Below are positions 1-12,699 of a stretch of 64,000 nucleotides of DNA, piece after piece (within the stretch, counting starts at the first letter, position 1; each line of letters begins with the position of its first letter). Source of the stretch: Diploptera punctata (Eukaryota; Arthropoda; Insecta; Blattodea; Blaberidae); NCBI GenBank assembly GCA_030220185.1, contig JASPKZ010009948.1, positions 1 through 64,000 on the forward strand, in the 5' to 3' direction. The notes beneath the pieces were generated by a model, which did not search any database, was not told the DNA's origin, and saw nothing but the letters and a program-made list of their open reading frames with translations. A program made the translations under genes and the position numbers.

Positions 1-504
1 ACATTAATGATGATTATTTCCCGATTATTTCCTTAATCTCCATTCGAATATTTGTTCTCTCCTATGATTCGTTTTGCGAATAATATTTTACCCGATGGAT
101 TCCCAATATAAATTTTGAAATTATACATTATAATGTATTTAGAGAGATAATCGAAGACATTATCGAACCTAACATCTTGAAAATTCGAAAGAAAAAAACC
201 TACAACCGCTGTTCTACCTCCAGTGACTTCCAACATCAGTTCAATTGTACGGTCAATTCTTCTAAAATTCCTGCCGAATATGGAACATGTTCTGAAAGGC
301 CTATGGTTTTAACTAATTGAGGATTTTTAAAACAAAAACACATTTTAAATGAAGAAGACTGATGTGTATATATATATATATATATATTAATATAAAAAAA
401 TATGGTATACAGTTTTTCAAAATTTACTAAATTTATTTCTTCAACTTCGAATTAAAACCAATTTATTATTTTTATATACCGGTATGGTATTATATATATG
501 ACAT
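1..504. other. No gene recognised, AT-rich flank
   Basis: AT-rich DNA with a short (AT)n run near 365-389. The small minus-strand open frame at 33-236 has no recognisable motif or splice context and looks like chance. Confidence 0.5.
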
Positions 505-549
505 GATAAGGAAAAATAAATGCCTGGACGGGACTCGAACCCGGAACTC

Positions 550-582
<33 letters not shown>

Positions 583-600
583 TTGCACTCAAATTATTGG
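505..600 (-). repeat. Truncated tRNA-SINE (type 5) plus GT microsatellite
   Basis: The stretch has the tail signature AAATAAATGCCTGGACGGG followed by CTCGAACCCGG, which is the reverse complement of a tRNA-like B box. The same arrangement occurs near 33.3, 35.3, 35.5 and 57 kb. The tRNA-like head is cut short and runs into a (GT)n tract at about 559-582. Confidence 0.6.
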
Positions 601-1988
601 CTTTTTATTTCATATTAAATTAAATCCGTTATAATCCAGTTTTATTTGGAATTTTTGCGATTTATCTTAACCTTGTGAGAAATAATCCAGTAATAATAGA
701 TAAAGTCTGTCTACATCCTGTTTTATTAAAAACGTTTTCCATGATGGACAAGCGAGTGGTTACTTAATGATTCATAAAACAACAGACGACTCGTGTTATG
801 ATAGGACGTCGTTGATGATAAACATAGGATATTCTGCACGAAAGAGAATATCAGATAAATGATTATGAAACCTATTAACTGAATAATCAACGAGATTCAT
901 CATTTACATTACATAATAACTTCACATTAAAAATTTTACAACTAAAAATGTTTTAGTCGCCACACTGACAACACTGATCTATTTACTATATAATTTTAAA
1001 ATAATTAAAGAATTGCGAATACATTTTATTCAATTCGGGAAAAATTCTATCCACAAAATAATTTTTTTCGCGATAGTGCGTTTTGTCGTACTTATAGCAA
1101 TGGCGACCATGATTGAAAGTTCAACTTCCTACATTTCGGGGTTGCCAACCCAAATAACTACACTGTAATATTACATATTACAAACACTTGTGTGTAAAAC
1201 CACTGTCCTCTATATATAGTGTACTAGGTACATACAATGTATATAACTTGCAATAAATATCCAAAATGTAGTGTTAATATACATTATATGAAACAAACCA
1301 CTGCATTTTAAATCAACTGAACTTTATTTGAAACAATATAAAACAATAAATACGTATTTGCCGCCATTGTATCACTAAATTGGTGTCACGGCCTCCTGTT
1401 GTATAAACTAATAAACATTGCCCACACTGTTAACGTTAGTCAATTGTTTATAATGAACACAAATATTTCCAACAAAGATGTTATTATTTTACTATTATTT
1501 ATTATTCTGAAAACACCATGGCGCATACATAATGTACAACGCACGTTTGTGCAGTGTTTTGCAGAATTTCGGAAATAAAAAATCTCCCTATTGCTCGATT
1601 TTTAATATTTTCCCCGATTCTGTAGAAACCACTTCCCAACCTCGCATCGTAATGTACTATTGTGTTATATATCAATGTACATGGGTTTCCCCTAGTAGGG
1701 TGGACAACAGAGGCTAGGAACATTACTCTAACAAACGCAACTGTTTACTGGGTGAATCAAAACAGAATGATATAGAGGAGGTAAAGAGGCTCATCATTTT
1801 CTAATAATAAAATTCAACATCCACAGTTTTCAGTTTTTCTGATAGAGGCATCACTCAAGTATGAGTATATATAGTTATAGACCACTGTTGCGGGTTGCCT
1901 TGGAAAAAATAGTGTACGATTTCTAGTTAATTCATTACCGGTTCATAAAAATAAGGTTTCCAGACTAGGCTACGTTTCCTCAAATCAA
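601..1988. other. No gene or repeat family recognised
   Basis: No coding frame with recognisable motifs and no inverted repeats I could pair. The overlapping open frames at 1,502-1,723 on both strands are mutual shadows without known motifs. Confidence 0.4.
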
Positions 1989-2809
1989 TCTAATATATAA
2001 AAATGAATGTTTGTTTGTTTGTTTGTTTGTTTGTTGTTCGTACTTTATGCGAGGCGATACCGTTGACCCGATTGTGATGGGACGTTTTGCAAAATGTTCA
2101 GGCGATTCCCGGAATGAACATAGGTTATACGAGAGTTGTGATACTCAAATCCTACACCCTCAAAGATCGCCCTTTGTAGTGGAAAACTTTTTAAAAAAGT
2201 AGCTCTTTGGACGCTTAAATTGCTTACGTTGTCTAAACCATAATAAATACACAAAATTAATATAGGTACACAGAATTGAATATTTCAAAACGCTCTACAA
2301 AAAAGCCCGCGACAGCATATGTTTATCTCTTACGGATAACTCAAAATAGACATTTTTGTCTTTTATTGAAGCCAAGAATATCAACACAAGTACGTAGATC
2401 CCTGTGCAAGCATAGCAGCAAATGGCGAGTATTCGTTTACTGATAACTCACAATAACGAATTTTGTCTTTTAGCTCATTTATGCCAAGCAGATCTATATA
2501 AGTAGATTCCAGGGCAACATCGGGTAAACAGCACGGGGAATCTTAAAATAATTACGATATACAGTTATAATTATTTTTAATTTTAGTTATTCAACTAATC
2601 ATAAGAAGTACATTAATTTCTGTCTTTCAGTTCATTTATGCCAAGAAGATCAGGATGAGTACATGCCCGGACAACGCCGGGTAAACAGCGCGGGGGTATC
2701 TAAAAAAATATAAATGTATAGTTATTTTCCCTTTACTTCAAGTAAACATAAAAGCACATTAATTCTCATTTATTTAGGCATAAGCAGCGCACGTCGGGTA
2801 TTACCTAGT
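1989..2809 (+). mobile_element. Non-autonomous Helitron-like element, copy 1
   Basis: The element begins TCTAATATATAAAAATGAAT followed by a (TTTG)n tract. It ends in a GC-rich segment, ACGTCGGGTATTACCTAGT, which fits the hairpin-plus-CTAG end of Helitron/Helentron-type elements. A second copy lies at 34,314-34,830 and shares the interior (for example GCATATGTTTATCT and GATAACTCA). Copy 1 is longer because its 3' part holds two tandem units of about 160 bp (2,471-2,632 and 2,633-2,790), each with TCATTTATGCCAAG followed by CGGGTAAACAGC. No Rep/helicase ORF is present. The class call rests on end structure, which I recall from arthropod Helentrons. Confidence 0.55.
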
Positions 2810-4482
2810 ATTAAATAAAAAACCTACTCATTCGTTTCTAGAAGAAGCACGACTAAAAAACAATAAATCCATTGCGCAACAGGCCTAAAAGCTCCTTGAC
2901 TCACAGAAGCCTGTACAGCTCCCATATGCACATTTTCTATTCGCAGTGGAGAAATAATTATATATTTTATCTAAATTAATAAGGGTAAAAAATAAGCCTA
3001 AATATTTTAAAGTCAAAGCTAAAGTATTTTTTCTAACTGAATATATTAATATATCATAACATACCTGATCACTATTAGAATCCCCCATTCGTTATATTTG
3101 CCTTCCTCAACCTAGACGTGCTAATTTCTACATCTCCCCAAATTCTGGACGTTGGTGCCCTACACTAGCCTATATATTATCATAAAAGCCTCCTCGAGGG
3201 ACTCTAAAAGCAGAGAGCGTCCCATAGGTCCACGCCAAGGCATGATATCTTAGAACGCTCGAACACGGTTTATTACAAGTAACTGTTGGATTAAAAGTTA
3301 ATTTCATAGTTTTATGTTACTTGGCTCATATTTTGAATTAGAATTCGGTTGATGAGGAGGGGGGTTTACATTGTAATGTAAGAGCATATTGTATGACTTA
3401 AAATATTGTATTAGTTATTAAGTAAAATACGTTACGTCACGTAGATAATAAGAACAATGTGAATAAGGCCGCATATGTAAATCTTAATCCGTTTCCCAGA
3501 TCATTTTTTATTTAAATATAGCAAACAAATAATTTTTATGTAAAAATAATGTATAGTATAAGAACTTATAATTTATATTAAGATATCAACTTCATGAATG
3601 TAGAAAGAACCTATATAATCTTAGCCCAATGTTAAGTTATAACAATATGTGAAAATGTATTAGCCATAAAAGGTCTTAATAGTGTTAGAAAACTTTCAAA
3701 TGTTCTATGTTGAACCTCGTACCAAAACGGCTGACATTGCTATTTGAACCTAGATGGGCGAGGTTAGTGAATAAGCTGATATATGTGTTACATTCTGGAA
3801 TGTTCGTGTGAACTATGATTCAAAATGGGGCGATGTAATTTTATGTATAAATACGGGGTAGTCGTTTAACCAAATCAACATTAAAGTTTTCTTAAAGTAG
3901 ATCAGTCGTCGACTGTGTTTTTTTAGTTACCTGTCTCCTGAGTTCAGGCTTAGATTTATACCCCGAACCTATTTAATCCAGTAAACCATTCCTTTGAATA
4001 TTTTCATCACAATCAAGCTTCAAGACGCAATTCCTAAACCTTAAACTTTTTCCAATACCTTAGATAAATCCTACCTTCCCGAAATTACACCCTTCGCAGG
4101 TAATTGTATCATTACACCATGTTGTGAAGCGTAGATTGAAATTAAAAGTGAAAATTGTCTTATAATACAGGTGAGACCTAGTTGTTTCATGAATATTTAA
4201 TAGTAAGGCTCTAATACTTGTATACAAATGTTTTTTATTATAATGAGTCAATAATGTTGTTTTTGTATCAGTAGAGGTAACTACCGCAGTGAGGAGAGAA
4301 ATGAAGATGATAACATCGAGCAGATAGCAGTAGTGGATTTGCCCACAACAACCAGCAGAGATGCTCAACTTGGGCAATAACAAAACCTCACGAACGCCAT
4401 CCAGTACGTTAGCACATTCTCTATAATTATACAGATTATGTTTGTAGTAAAAGTAGTTTTGTATATAAAGACAATTTTTAAC
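2810..4482. other. No gene recognised
   Basis: No supported coding region. A TATA-like TATAAATACGGGG near 3,845 followed by a poly-T tract could be part of a solo LTR or another repeat, but I found no matching second copy and no terminal dinucleotides I trust. The 107-residue minus-strand frame at 4,060-4,383 lacks recognisable motifs. Confidence 0.35.
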
Positions 4483-4855
4483 TGGACGGCGTTATGCAAC
4501 AACCGGCTATGTATCTTCCGAGGAAAGTACGTTTACAGTTTTTTTTTACGTTTTAAACAATAGCAAGAAGTATTTAATTATTTCTGAGTTGATATTCACT
4601 TATATGATAATATTGTATGTACTGATTCGAACTGTATGAGTAAAAACAATTTATATTTATTTTACCGGTCAATATTCCAATACTGCTCTTAGACGTAATG
4701 AGAATGATGTCATAATCGTTCTGCATCAATTAGTTAAGCGCAGAAGTGGATGTTTACACTGTTAATGCGTATTAATATGGGATATTTTATTATGTATCAA
4801 TCAGTCAACCGTCAAGGTACGCGTATACATTGTTGATATATAATATTGTATCGTA

Positions 4856-6845
4856 CACAAATATTATATACAAACTAGAATAAAGAATAAACTTAAAACA
4901 AGCACGGGCGATATTGAAGAGGACTGGATAAATCTAAAACAAGCAATCATGGAAGCAGCATATGAGAGTCTCGGATATAAACAAATCAAAAACAAAAAGA
5001 GATTACGAACCTGGAATCCCGAATTAAAAGAAAATATTGAACAAAAGAAAAAAGCCTATAAAGTGTATTTACAAACTAAACAAGAGGAACATTATACAGA
5101 ATATAAAAAACTCAGAGCTAAGGTTCGTAAATTGTCTAGAAAATACAGAAGGGATGATTGGGATAAATTTGTAAAATCCTTAGAACGTGATATTACAGGA
5201 GCACAAAGACAGGGATTTAAAATATTCAAAAAATTACAGATGGAAACAAAAGACAAAATTAATGTTAATCTGATACCAAAACAAGACTGGATTACTTACT
5301 ACAAAAATCTTTGGTCAGAACCGAACACTCACACTGAAAAAATTACTTCGAATTTGACTTGTGAAAATGAAATAGAAAAACCAGACATAACAATGGACGA
5401 ACTAGAAGAAGTTTTAAAGAAGGCCAAGAACAGGAAAAGTCCAGGTTTAGATGATTTAAATTTAGAACTTTTTAAGTATGGAGGAACTGCCTTGAAAGAG
5501 AAACTATTAGAACTTTTTAACAATATTTGGCATTGTCTTAATATTCCAACGGATTGGGAAACGGGTCTAGTAATTAATATACATAAAAAAGGTCAAAAAA
5601 CAAATGTGATAACTACCGAGGCATTACCTTACTCCCAACTGCATCTAAATTATATGCCAACATAATTAAAAATAAGTTATCAGTAAGTACTGAAACATTT
5701 TTGGAAGAAGAACAATGTGGATTTAGAAAAGGGAGGAGCACTATAGATGCAATATTTACCCTGCAACAAATTATGGAAAAAAGGAGAGAATTTAATCTCC
5801 CACTGTACATACTATTTATAGATTATGAAAAGGCATATGATAATGTAAACCGAGTAAACTTGGCAGATACTGCATGAAGAACATATACACTCACATGTAA
5901 TACGAGCCATACAAAGCTTATATCACAAATTCTAAAATCAAAATTAAATTACCAGATGGAGAAATAACAGAACACATAAACACAGGCAAAGGTGTTCGAC
6001 AAGGATGTGGACTATCTCCACTCTTATTTAATATATATATTAACAGAATAGTGCAAGAATGGAAACAAACAGTAAACAGTGGAATTTCAATAACTAGGAA
6101 TAAATAATTCAAACAATATTATATGCTGATGATCAAATAATATTATCAGATTCCGAAGATAGCTTACAAATAGCAGCATATCAATTATTCAAAATTGCCA
6201 GCAAATATAATATGAAAATTTCCACATCAAATCCAAAACAATGGCAATGTGTGGAAAAAACATACAACGGGTGAAAATTGAGATTGATGGAAAAATTATA
6301 GAACAAGTGTCAGATTTCTCTTACTTAGGAAGTGTATTTGCAGAGTATAAGAGTGACATTGATTCAAAATTACAAAAATATAATAAAATGAATGGGGTAA
6401 TACGAAGACATTTTGGGTAAACAGATGAGGACAGAGACAAAACTAAGATTACATAACGTCACCATCAAAAGCTGCTCTAAAATACGGAAGTGAAATTTGG
6501 ATTTTAAAATAAAGAAACTCTCATAAACTTCAAGTAAGCCAAATGCGCTTCTTACGATCATTGTTAGGAGTTAATAGACTGGATCACCAAAGGAACACTA
6601 CTATCAGAGGAAAACTTGGAGTAGCAAGTTTAAATGAAGATATCCAAAGATACCAGCAAGAAGATGGAAAAATCATCTGAGAAGAATGGCAAGAAATAGA
6701 CTTCCAAAATTGGCATTCCAATATACCCCAACTGGACATAGGGACCAAGGAAGACCAAAACATCGGTGGAAAGATCAAGACCATCTTCGCTAGGTTTACC
6801 GTACAGGCCACATGGCCTAAAACGAATTTGTTCATGATGATGATG
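4856..6845 (+). mobile_element. 5'-truncated LINE with 16-bp target site duplication
   Basis: This non-LTR retrotransposon is inserted by target-primed reverse transcription. The 16-bp ATAATATTGTATCGTA occurs at 4,840-4,855 and again at 6,846-6,861, directly abutting the element. The 3' end is a short (GAT)n tail, as in RTE-like LINEs. The copy starts inside the linker between the endonuclease and the reverse transcriptase, so the endonuclease is missing. Its last 40-odd bases match the fragment at 34,000-34,050 on the other strand. Confidence 0.9.
4949..6835 (+). pseudogene. LINE reverse transcriptase, broken
   Basis: The open frame 4,949-5,665 gives a basic, lysine-rich linker and the start of the RT domain (KKAKNRKSPGLDDLNLELF). 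The frame then shifts near 5,610. RT motifs continue in other frames: EEQCGFRKGRSTIDAIF near 5,705, LFIDYEKAYDNVN near 5,815 with the first catalytic aspartate, GVRQGCGLSPLLFNIYIN near 5,995, and YADDQIILS near 6,122 with the catalytic YADD. A C-terminal RRMARNRLPKLAFQY with a GRPKHRW-type motif lies near 6,680-6,770. Several frameshifts and stops mean it cannot make a full enzyme. The minus-strand frames across this interval are shadows. Confidence 0.9.
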
Positions 6846-7257
6846 ATAATATTGTATCGTAATATTAGTGGGGTTTGTATGCACTCATTATTGATATATC
6901 TTTATATATTGTATTATTTTGTAGAACTTCATACATGTTACATTCTGAAATGTGCGTGTTCAATGAATGTTTTCTAAATAAATCCAAATTATTCATGCAA
7001 TTACAGTATATAAAAATACATAAACGTTAAAAAAACAGGCATATGTAACAATTTTGTGAAATATTTTTTTATTCCTTAAAGTAAAAACAAATATATCAAT
7101 AAACATCCATCAACTTGCACACTAAATGTTTATTTTGAACTATAAGTTTTTAAAAGGCATATACATATGTAACTGTAAACATTATTTAAAGTAAGTGAAA
7201 AAAGCATTAAATGTTACAAACAATTTATGGCATATTTTTAATATTTTTGGAAATTTG

Positions 7258-7290
<33 letters not shown>
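7258..7290. repeat. (AT)n microsatellite
   Basis: Alternating AT with one interruption, within the right half of the split TIR element. Confidence 0.9.
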
Positions 7291-7291
<1 letters not shown>

Positions 7292-7963
7292 TTACAATTA
7301 TCATAGAACAAATTTAGAAAAAATATACACTTTTAATTTCAGGAAAAAATAAGAGAACGAATTTTTACGAACTGATGAACTGTGGATCTCCTAACTCATT
7401 TTGTCTATTACGATGACCTCTGAATTGACAAGTGCCTGATTTTTTATATTTATGTTTATAAAATAGGAGCATATGTACTGCATTCACGAAAAACATATGA
7501 TTCACATGATAAATAAAATTCGTACATACCTGCAATGAGATAGAACATGCCTTTCAATTTCCAGGGTTCTTCCAATAAACCATATCTAAAATTTTCTGGA
7601 TCTCATTTTAACAATAAAAAATCACACTGATTTAAAAATTTTCACTATTTTTTGTAGCGCCAAACCAACAATACTGAGTTATGCATCAACAATATAAGAG
7701 CAGTATCATTTGGCGCTAAGCTGCATGATACAAAATTCATATTAGTAAGCTATAATTATATGAATATCTAATTTCATAACCGTTTCTTGTAAAACACAGT
7801 ATCTCTGATAGGACTGATGGCGTTTATATTTTTCTATAATAATAGGGCTATATTTAATGATTTGTTGCTTAAAGGTTGCTTCATGAGCCAGTGAAAATGA
7901 TGGTATCAAAATCTTAATTCTTTTAAATGGCGCTTGGCCGGTTGATGCATAACGCCGTCCAAC

Positions 7964-9858
7964 TAATCTCAGATAATTACTGTAGCGATTCAAAGGTATG
8001 CAACTTAACTTTTGTTTGGGAATTCTCTTATTCCAGGCTTGATATTCTAATGTATAACTTACGTGCCGTAAATATGTGACAAAGGGTTCATGGTTTTATT
8101 TGCTTACCTAAGAAAGGTTTACTCATAATTGTTACTATCGATAAAAATTAATGACCCTTACCGTGTAAAAACCCTCGAACTTGAGATTCAAGGAGAACAC
8201 GGTAGTCGTTATCGGTGAAGTCAAATTTGGAATACAAAATTCAACCATTCAAAATGTTCAAATTGTACCTGATAACTTTCTTATCAGATTACCTCATTAT
8301 TAATTCGGATATTTTAATTATTTTTTAACGTGTTTCATAACTTTGATGGGTAAAAATAGTTCTTGGTGCCGCGTTGCTCTGTTTCCATGCAGTGGTGCAT
8401 AAAGCAGTTAATCAAATATATAAATATTAATGTTTTTTTTTTGTTTATTTATTTGTTTTGTTTATTTTATTTGTTTTGTTGGTATTTTATGTGCTGCCAT
8501 ATCTAGGCCTACAAGGGTGTTTTTAAATACATCTTACTTAGTTGAGGATGACTGAGATCACAAGCACTTTTTTTCTTATTTTAACCTTTTATACAGTGAC
8601 TTCAACAGTGTTTCATAATGAATTTTAAAAGCATTATTTCATGAGATGTTTTATAAGTCCATTAATACATAGCGAGAACGCATATTTTATCATCGGGCAG
8701 AAGGGCAATTGTCCCGAAAGTCAGAATATAAGGACATCGTTTGTTCCGAGACCTTTTTTTATCGAATTCCTTAAAACGAATAACAAGATTCTCTCTACCT
8801 CTATGTAAAAATTAACGTATTAGTAGTAGTTATATTATTAAAAGAATTACTTCTGATAATGCATTTCATTTTTTTGTTATATCACTGCCATATTAGTGTA
8901 TGCTTCCAGTGACTGTGGATGTAAATAACTGGAGAGGCAAATAACAGCCTCCAACGTAACGGCGGAATATCGAAATACAGTTCTGGGTTAGTGTATTGTT
9001 ATATATTTAAAAACACAATGAACTTTTTTCTGTTTTTGTTATTATTTAACGATACCCTAAATTCGAAACTGGGCCTAAAAGGGACTAAACATTTTGTTCG
9101 TGGGCTTATTATTTCAGTCGTATGATAGCTCTACATTCCTTGAATCTACGGCGAGGGACACATGAATTAAGTTTCCTCACAGGATTTTTACTCTGTAAAA
9201 AATCATCCCATAATCATTAGTAACAACTGGTGTACCAGGATCAACCGTTTTACAATGAAATGTAATGAAATATAAAATAGAAAGTTTCAGTCAGTTTTAC
9301 TATTCTTATAGGACATTTAATACATGTCACGAAATTAAGAACGCTTAGCATTGTATCAAATACTGTATAATTTTAATAATACAGGGTAGGGCGTAAATAC
9401 CTCACGGTTCTAAAAATAATGTTAACATCGTCAAGTTGATACACTATATATTTGTGTCATGTTGAAATATATACAATTTCACGGAGTATGATATAACATG
9501 GATCATTAGCGCTTGTTAACATATCCTTTAAAATAAAAAAAATACTACATCTGATGTCAAAACATTAAGACTATTACGATACCGATTGACCAAGATTAGG
9601 AAAATTAAATCTGACTCCTTTATCTCATGAACATGTTGAATTTTAAGAGTTGCTACATGCAGGCTTTGAGAACTGTCACAGACGTGCAATTTTTTATATT
9701 TTATAGAACCTTCTTCACGGCATTTTCTAACCCACATTTACATTATTGTTCCTAGAGGAAGCATTGAAACTATGAAAATCCTGATGAATAGACGTAACGG
9801 GATTAGTTCTTACTGCTTGAATTCATTTCAGCACAAGCTAATATTCCATCGCACTGCA
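7964..9858. other. No gene recognised
   Basis: AT-rich DNA without a supported frame. It holds a degenerate T-rich run (8,430-8,480) built from TTTGTTTATT-like words. Nothing else stood out on either strand. Confidence 0.4.
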
Positions 9859-9860
9859 TA

Positions 9861-11446
9861 CAGTGGATGAAATTGGTATAAAGGCACTAAATTTTAGTAG
9901 TAAAACAACCTGAAATATTTGTGCAAATACCGTATATGTGTCACAGATTACATATAATTATCTAGGACATAATTTCATACAGGTCTCCACATTTGTATTT
10001 TTTATATACGTAAATATTATGTAAAAACTAAGAAAACGCTGTCCTAGGGGTGGGAATCGGTATAAAGCCAGGTCAACTTCTGGCTCTTACACAGACATAA
10101 ATTTAAACGAAACACTGTTGTTACATGGAGAAGACGTGTCTGTGAGCATCGTTTATCAGTTACAACACAGTAGTGTGTACAATGCCGCGTGAAAAGCCTC
10201 TATCAAATGAAGAGAAAGCAAGAGTTAGTGCCATCAAGTAGATGGGCCTTTCCAATCGACAAATAGCTATGAAATTGGGACGTTCAAGATGTGTCATTGA
10301 TATTTTTGTCAAACTGGGTTCACAATATAGAAACAACGGGAAGAATGGACGGACAATAAAATTGTTTGAGCGCAATAATCATGTCATTTTACATAAAGCA
10401 AAAGCTAAGAGTGTTTTTCTTCTCAAATCCAGGCTGATTTGAAGTTGTCATTAACAGCCAGACGAGTAAGACAAATTCTGTCAGAAGACAAGAACCTAAA
10501 ATTAAAAAAAATTCTTAGTAAACTACCTCTGAACAATGCACATAAGAAAGCTAGAATGATTTTTGCTGAAGAACACATGTCCTGGACCTCAGAATGGAAT
10601 AAAGTAATATTCAGTGATGAGAAAAAGTTTAATCTGGACGGGCCTGATGGCGTTCAGTATTACTGGCACGACCTCCGTACTGAAGAACAAGTTAGAATGA
10701 GTAGAAACTTCGGTGGTGGAGGCGTTATGATTTCGGCAGCATTCCGCTTTAAAGTAAGATCAAAACTGGCATGGGTACGCACCAAGATGAATTCTGGGTC
10801 CTTCACTGAGGAGCTTCTAGTGTCCGAATTGATACAAATGTATGAGCAATTTGGTGAAGATCTAATTTTTCAGCCAGATAATGCTTCCATTCACGTGCCA
10901 ACTAAATCAAAGGAGTGGTTTAGGGAGAAAGAAATACCACTTTTGACGTGGCCAGCCAGAAGTCCTGATTTAAACCCGATTGAGAACTTATGGGGGATCC
11001 TGGCAAGGCGTGTGTATCGCAATGGACGACAGTTTGGGAGAGTGACTGAGCAGAAAAAATATTATTCAGGAAGAGTGGGCTTCAATCTCAGTGGAAAGAA
11101 ATAAACACCCTCATCAAGTCAATGCCAAAGAGAATCTTCCAAGTAATTAACAACCATGTAGGTTCTACTAAATTTTAGAACTTTGTTGTAAACTTTGCGC
11201 TCAGTCTTTTTGGTTTAATCTGTGAAATACACAAAGTGCCTTTATACTAATTTCTACCCATATGTGAGAGTGGTTTCAGTTTTCATGTACTTTTTTGGAC
11301 GGAAATGGATAATTAATTTTGACATTATTTGTGTGTGTTTTATACTCAATCACTTCCTAAGTTAAGATAGAAAAATGCCAAAGATAGAGTAAATAAACGT
11401 GTGTTCACACTTCTAACAAGTGCCTTTATACCAATTTCCTCCACTC
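9861..11446 (+). mobile_element. Tc1-like transposon, copy 1
   Basis: This 1,586-bp cut-and-paste element is flanked by TA dinucleotides (9,859-9,860 and 11,447-11,448), the Tc1/mariner target duplication. Its ends are inverted: CAGTGGATGAAATTGGTATA on the left, and the complement of GGAAATTGGTATAAAGGCAC with a changed last base on the right. Similar end motifs recur internally near 11,225-11,262. A second copy of 1,579 bp lies in the opposite orientation at 55,263-56,841. Confidence 0.93.
10182..11178 (+). pseudogene. Tc1-like transposase, broken
   Basis: The protein starts MPREKPLSNEEKARVSA, with an in-frame TAG at 10,239 directly before MGLSNRQIAMKLGRS, an N-terminal helix-turn-helix. A frameshift near 10,430 moves to the frame of 10,439-11,104. 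The catalytic triad can be read: D in FSDEKKFN, D in FQPDNASIH and E in SPDLNPIENLWG, with 34 residues between the second D and E (DD34E, the Tc1 spacing). GGGGVMISA lies between. Further frameshifts near 11,050 and 11,100 scramble the C-terminus. The full enzyme would be about 330 residues, usual for Tc1. It is inactive as it stands. Confidence 0.9.
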
Positions 11447-11585
11447 TATCAGATAATAGTCACTACTACCAACTGTGTTCCTAACGTCTAAAATAAACAC
11501 TAAAAATGTGAGTGCGCAATGTCTTCTAAAAATCCATAATATTGTTATATTTGTTTGACTAATATATAAAATTGTATACTTGTGT

Positions 11586-11811
11586 GAAATAAAATATTTC
11601 CTATGCAATGGATGAATGAATTTTTACTCAAAATCATTGAAAAAAACACTTCATTTCACTGAGGTTCACGAAAAGTTCACCCCAAATATATTCATATATC
11701 AATATTTAATATTGATTTGCGGGTGACCTTTTATTGAAGCTAAGTGAAATTAAGGCCTTTTTCAATGGTTTTAAGTAAACGTTCACCCATTCATTGCACA
11801 GGAAATATTCT
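11586..11811. mobile_element. Foldback MITE, unit A
   Basis: Long imperfect inverted repeat of about 226 bp. The left arm starts AAATATTTCCTATGCAATGG and the right arm ends with the complement (CATTGCACAGGAAATATT). The arms pair over about 90 bp, including TCAAAATCATTGAAAAA against TTTTTCAATGGTTTTAAG. No coding capacity. A sister unit lies at 11,928-12,162. Confidence 0.75.
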
Positions 11812-11816
11812 AATTT

Positions 11817-11923
11817 AACAAACAGTCCAAAAAGTTATAACCTCTAGGGTTATAACTTTTTGGACTATTGTGAAATAAAATATTTTCTCTGCAAGCGGGT
11901 TATAACATTTTGGACTGTTTGTT
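11817..11923. repeat. Small nested palindromes between the MITE units
   Basis: Two layers of dyad symmetry. The inner hairpin at 11,824-11,866 reads AGTCCAAAAAGTTATAACC, a four-base loop, then its complement. The outer arms at 11,817-11,842 and 11,898-11,923 carry the same sequence with AACAA/TTGTT extensions. The element could extrude as a cruciform. Superfamily unknown. Confidence 0.75.
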
Positions 11924-11927
11924 GAAA

Positions 11928-12162
11928 TAAAATATTTCCTGTGCAATGAATGGGTATAAAATATTTCCTGTGCAATGAATGGGTGAACTTTTACTTAAAA
12001 CCATTGAAAAAGGCCTTCATTTCACTGATCTTCAAGAAAAGGTCACCCCTATTTAATATTAATTTGGAGGTGACCTTTTCTTGAAGCTCAGTGAAATGAA
12101 GGCCTTTTTCAATGGTTTTAAGTAAACGTTCGCCCATTCACTGCACAGGAAATATTTTATTA
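11928..12162. mobile_element. Foldback MITE, unit B
   Basis: Second copy of unit A, better preserved: AAAGGTCACCCC pairs with AGGTGACCTTTTC, and the outer arms match CCTGTGCAATGAATGGGT. The left terminus is tandemly duplicated (a 26-bp step giving two copies of ATATTTCCTGTGCAATGAAT). Units A and B are in direct orientation with the small palindrome between them. Confidence 0.75.
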
Positions 12163-12699
12163 CACAAAAGTTAAAAAAATTATAACCCTATTGTATAAAT
12201 ATCTTTGTCTAAGCAAACAGTATTAATATTATTTAAAAACCATCAGGTCATAATGCCCCACTCAGTATACGTTTATTTGATAATTTCACGATACTTTAAT
12301 TCTAATTTACTACGTCCTATTAATACTTTGAAGTAAAATATAACTTTATTTGTAAATTAATTCTCTTCTTTAAACAAGTCTGAGAGCCCAAATTAATATT
12401 CAATTCCTCCATATTCATAACCAGTCAGACGATAATTAGAAGCTTAATAAAGAATTAACACTTATTCTTCTTCTTCTGCAGTGTATTTTTACCTCTCACC
12501 TTATAAATAGTGGTGCCACTCGCCACCGGGACCGCGACATGCCGGTAGTGGGATCTTACAGATACTTTTTTTGACCACACAAGGACAAGGAGTGTCTCTT
12601 CAAATTAGTGAATAAATCAATAGAGGACCTCCTCCGAGACAACACGAACATTTAATACGAAATACGGAAGTCACTCACAGTTTCATACTAAACATGCGA
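12163..12699. other. No gene recognised
   Basis: AT-rich with a short TTCTTCTTCTTCTG run near 12,466. No motif-bearing frame. Confidence 0.4.

Larger units (their letters stand above)
4483..7963. mobile_element. DNA element with 26-bp inverted ends, split by a LINE
   Basis: The left end GGACGGCGTTATGCAACAAC continues to CCGGC. The right end is its inverted partner at about 7,938-7,963 with one mismatch (GCATCAAC in place of GCAACAAC). The outer flanks both read AACT, a possible 4-bp target duplication. A 1,990-bp LINE (4,856-6,845) interrupts it, so the unbroken element would be about 1.5 kb. The interior has no transposase frame, so this is a non-autonomous or decayed element of unknown superfamily. 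The right part also contains a hairpin near 7,655-7,722 whose arms include AGCGCCAAA and TTTGGCGCT. Confidence 0.5.

Noticed and set aside
3370..3960. Solo LTR with a TATA box
   Set aside because: No terminal TG...CA, no target duplication and no second copy in the window.
4060..4383. 107-residue minus-strand protein
   Set aside because: No motif, no splice signals, composition expected by chance.
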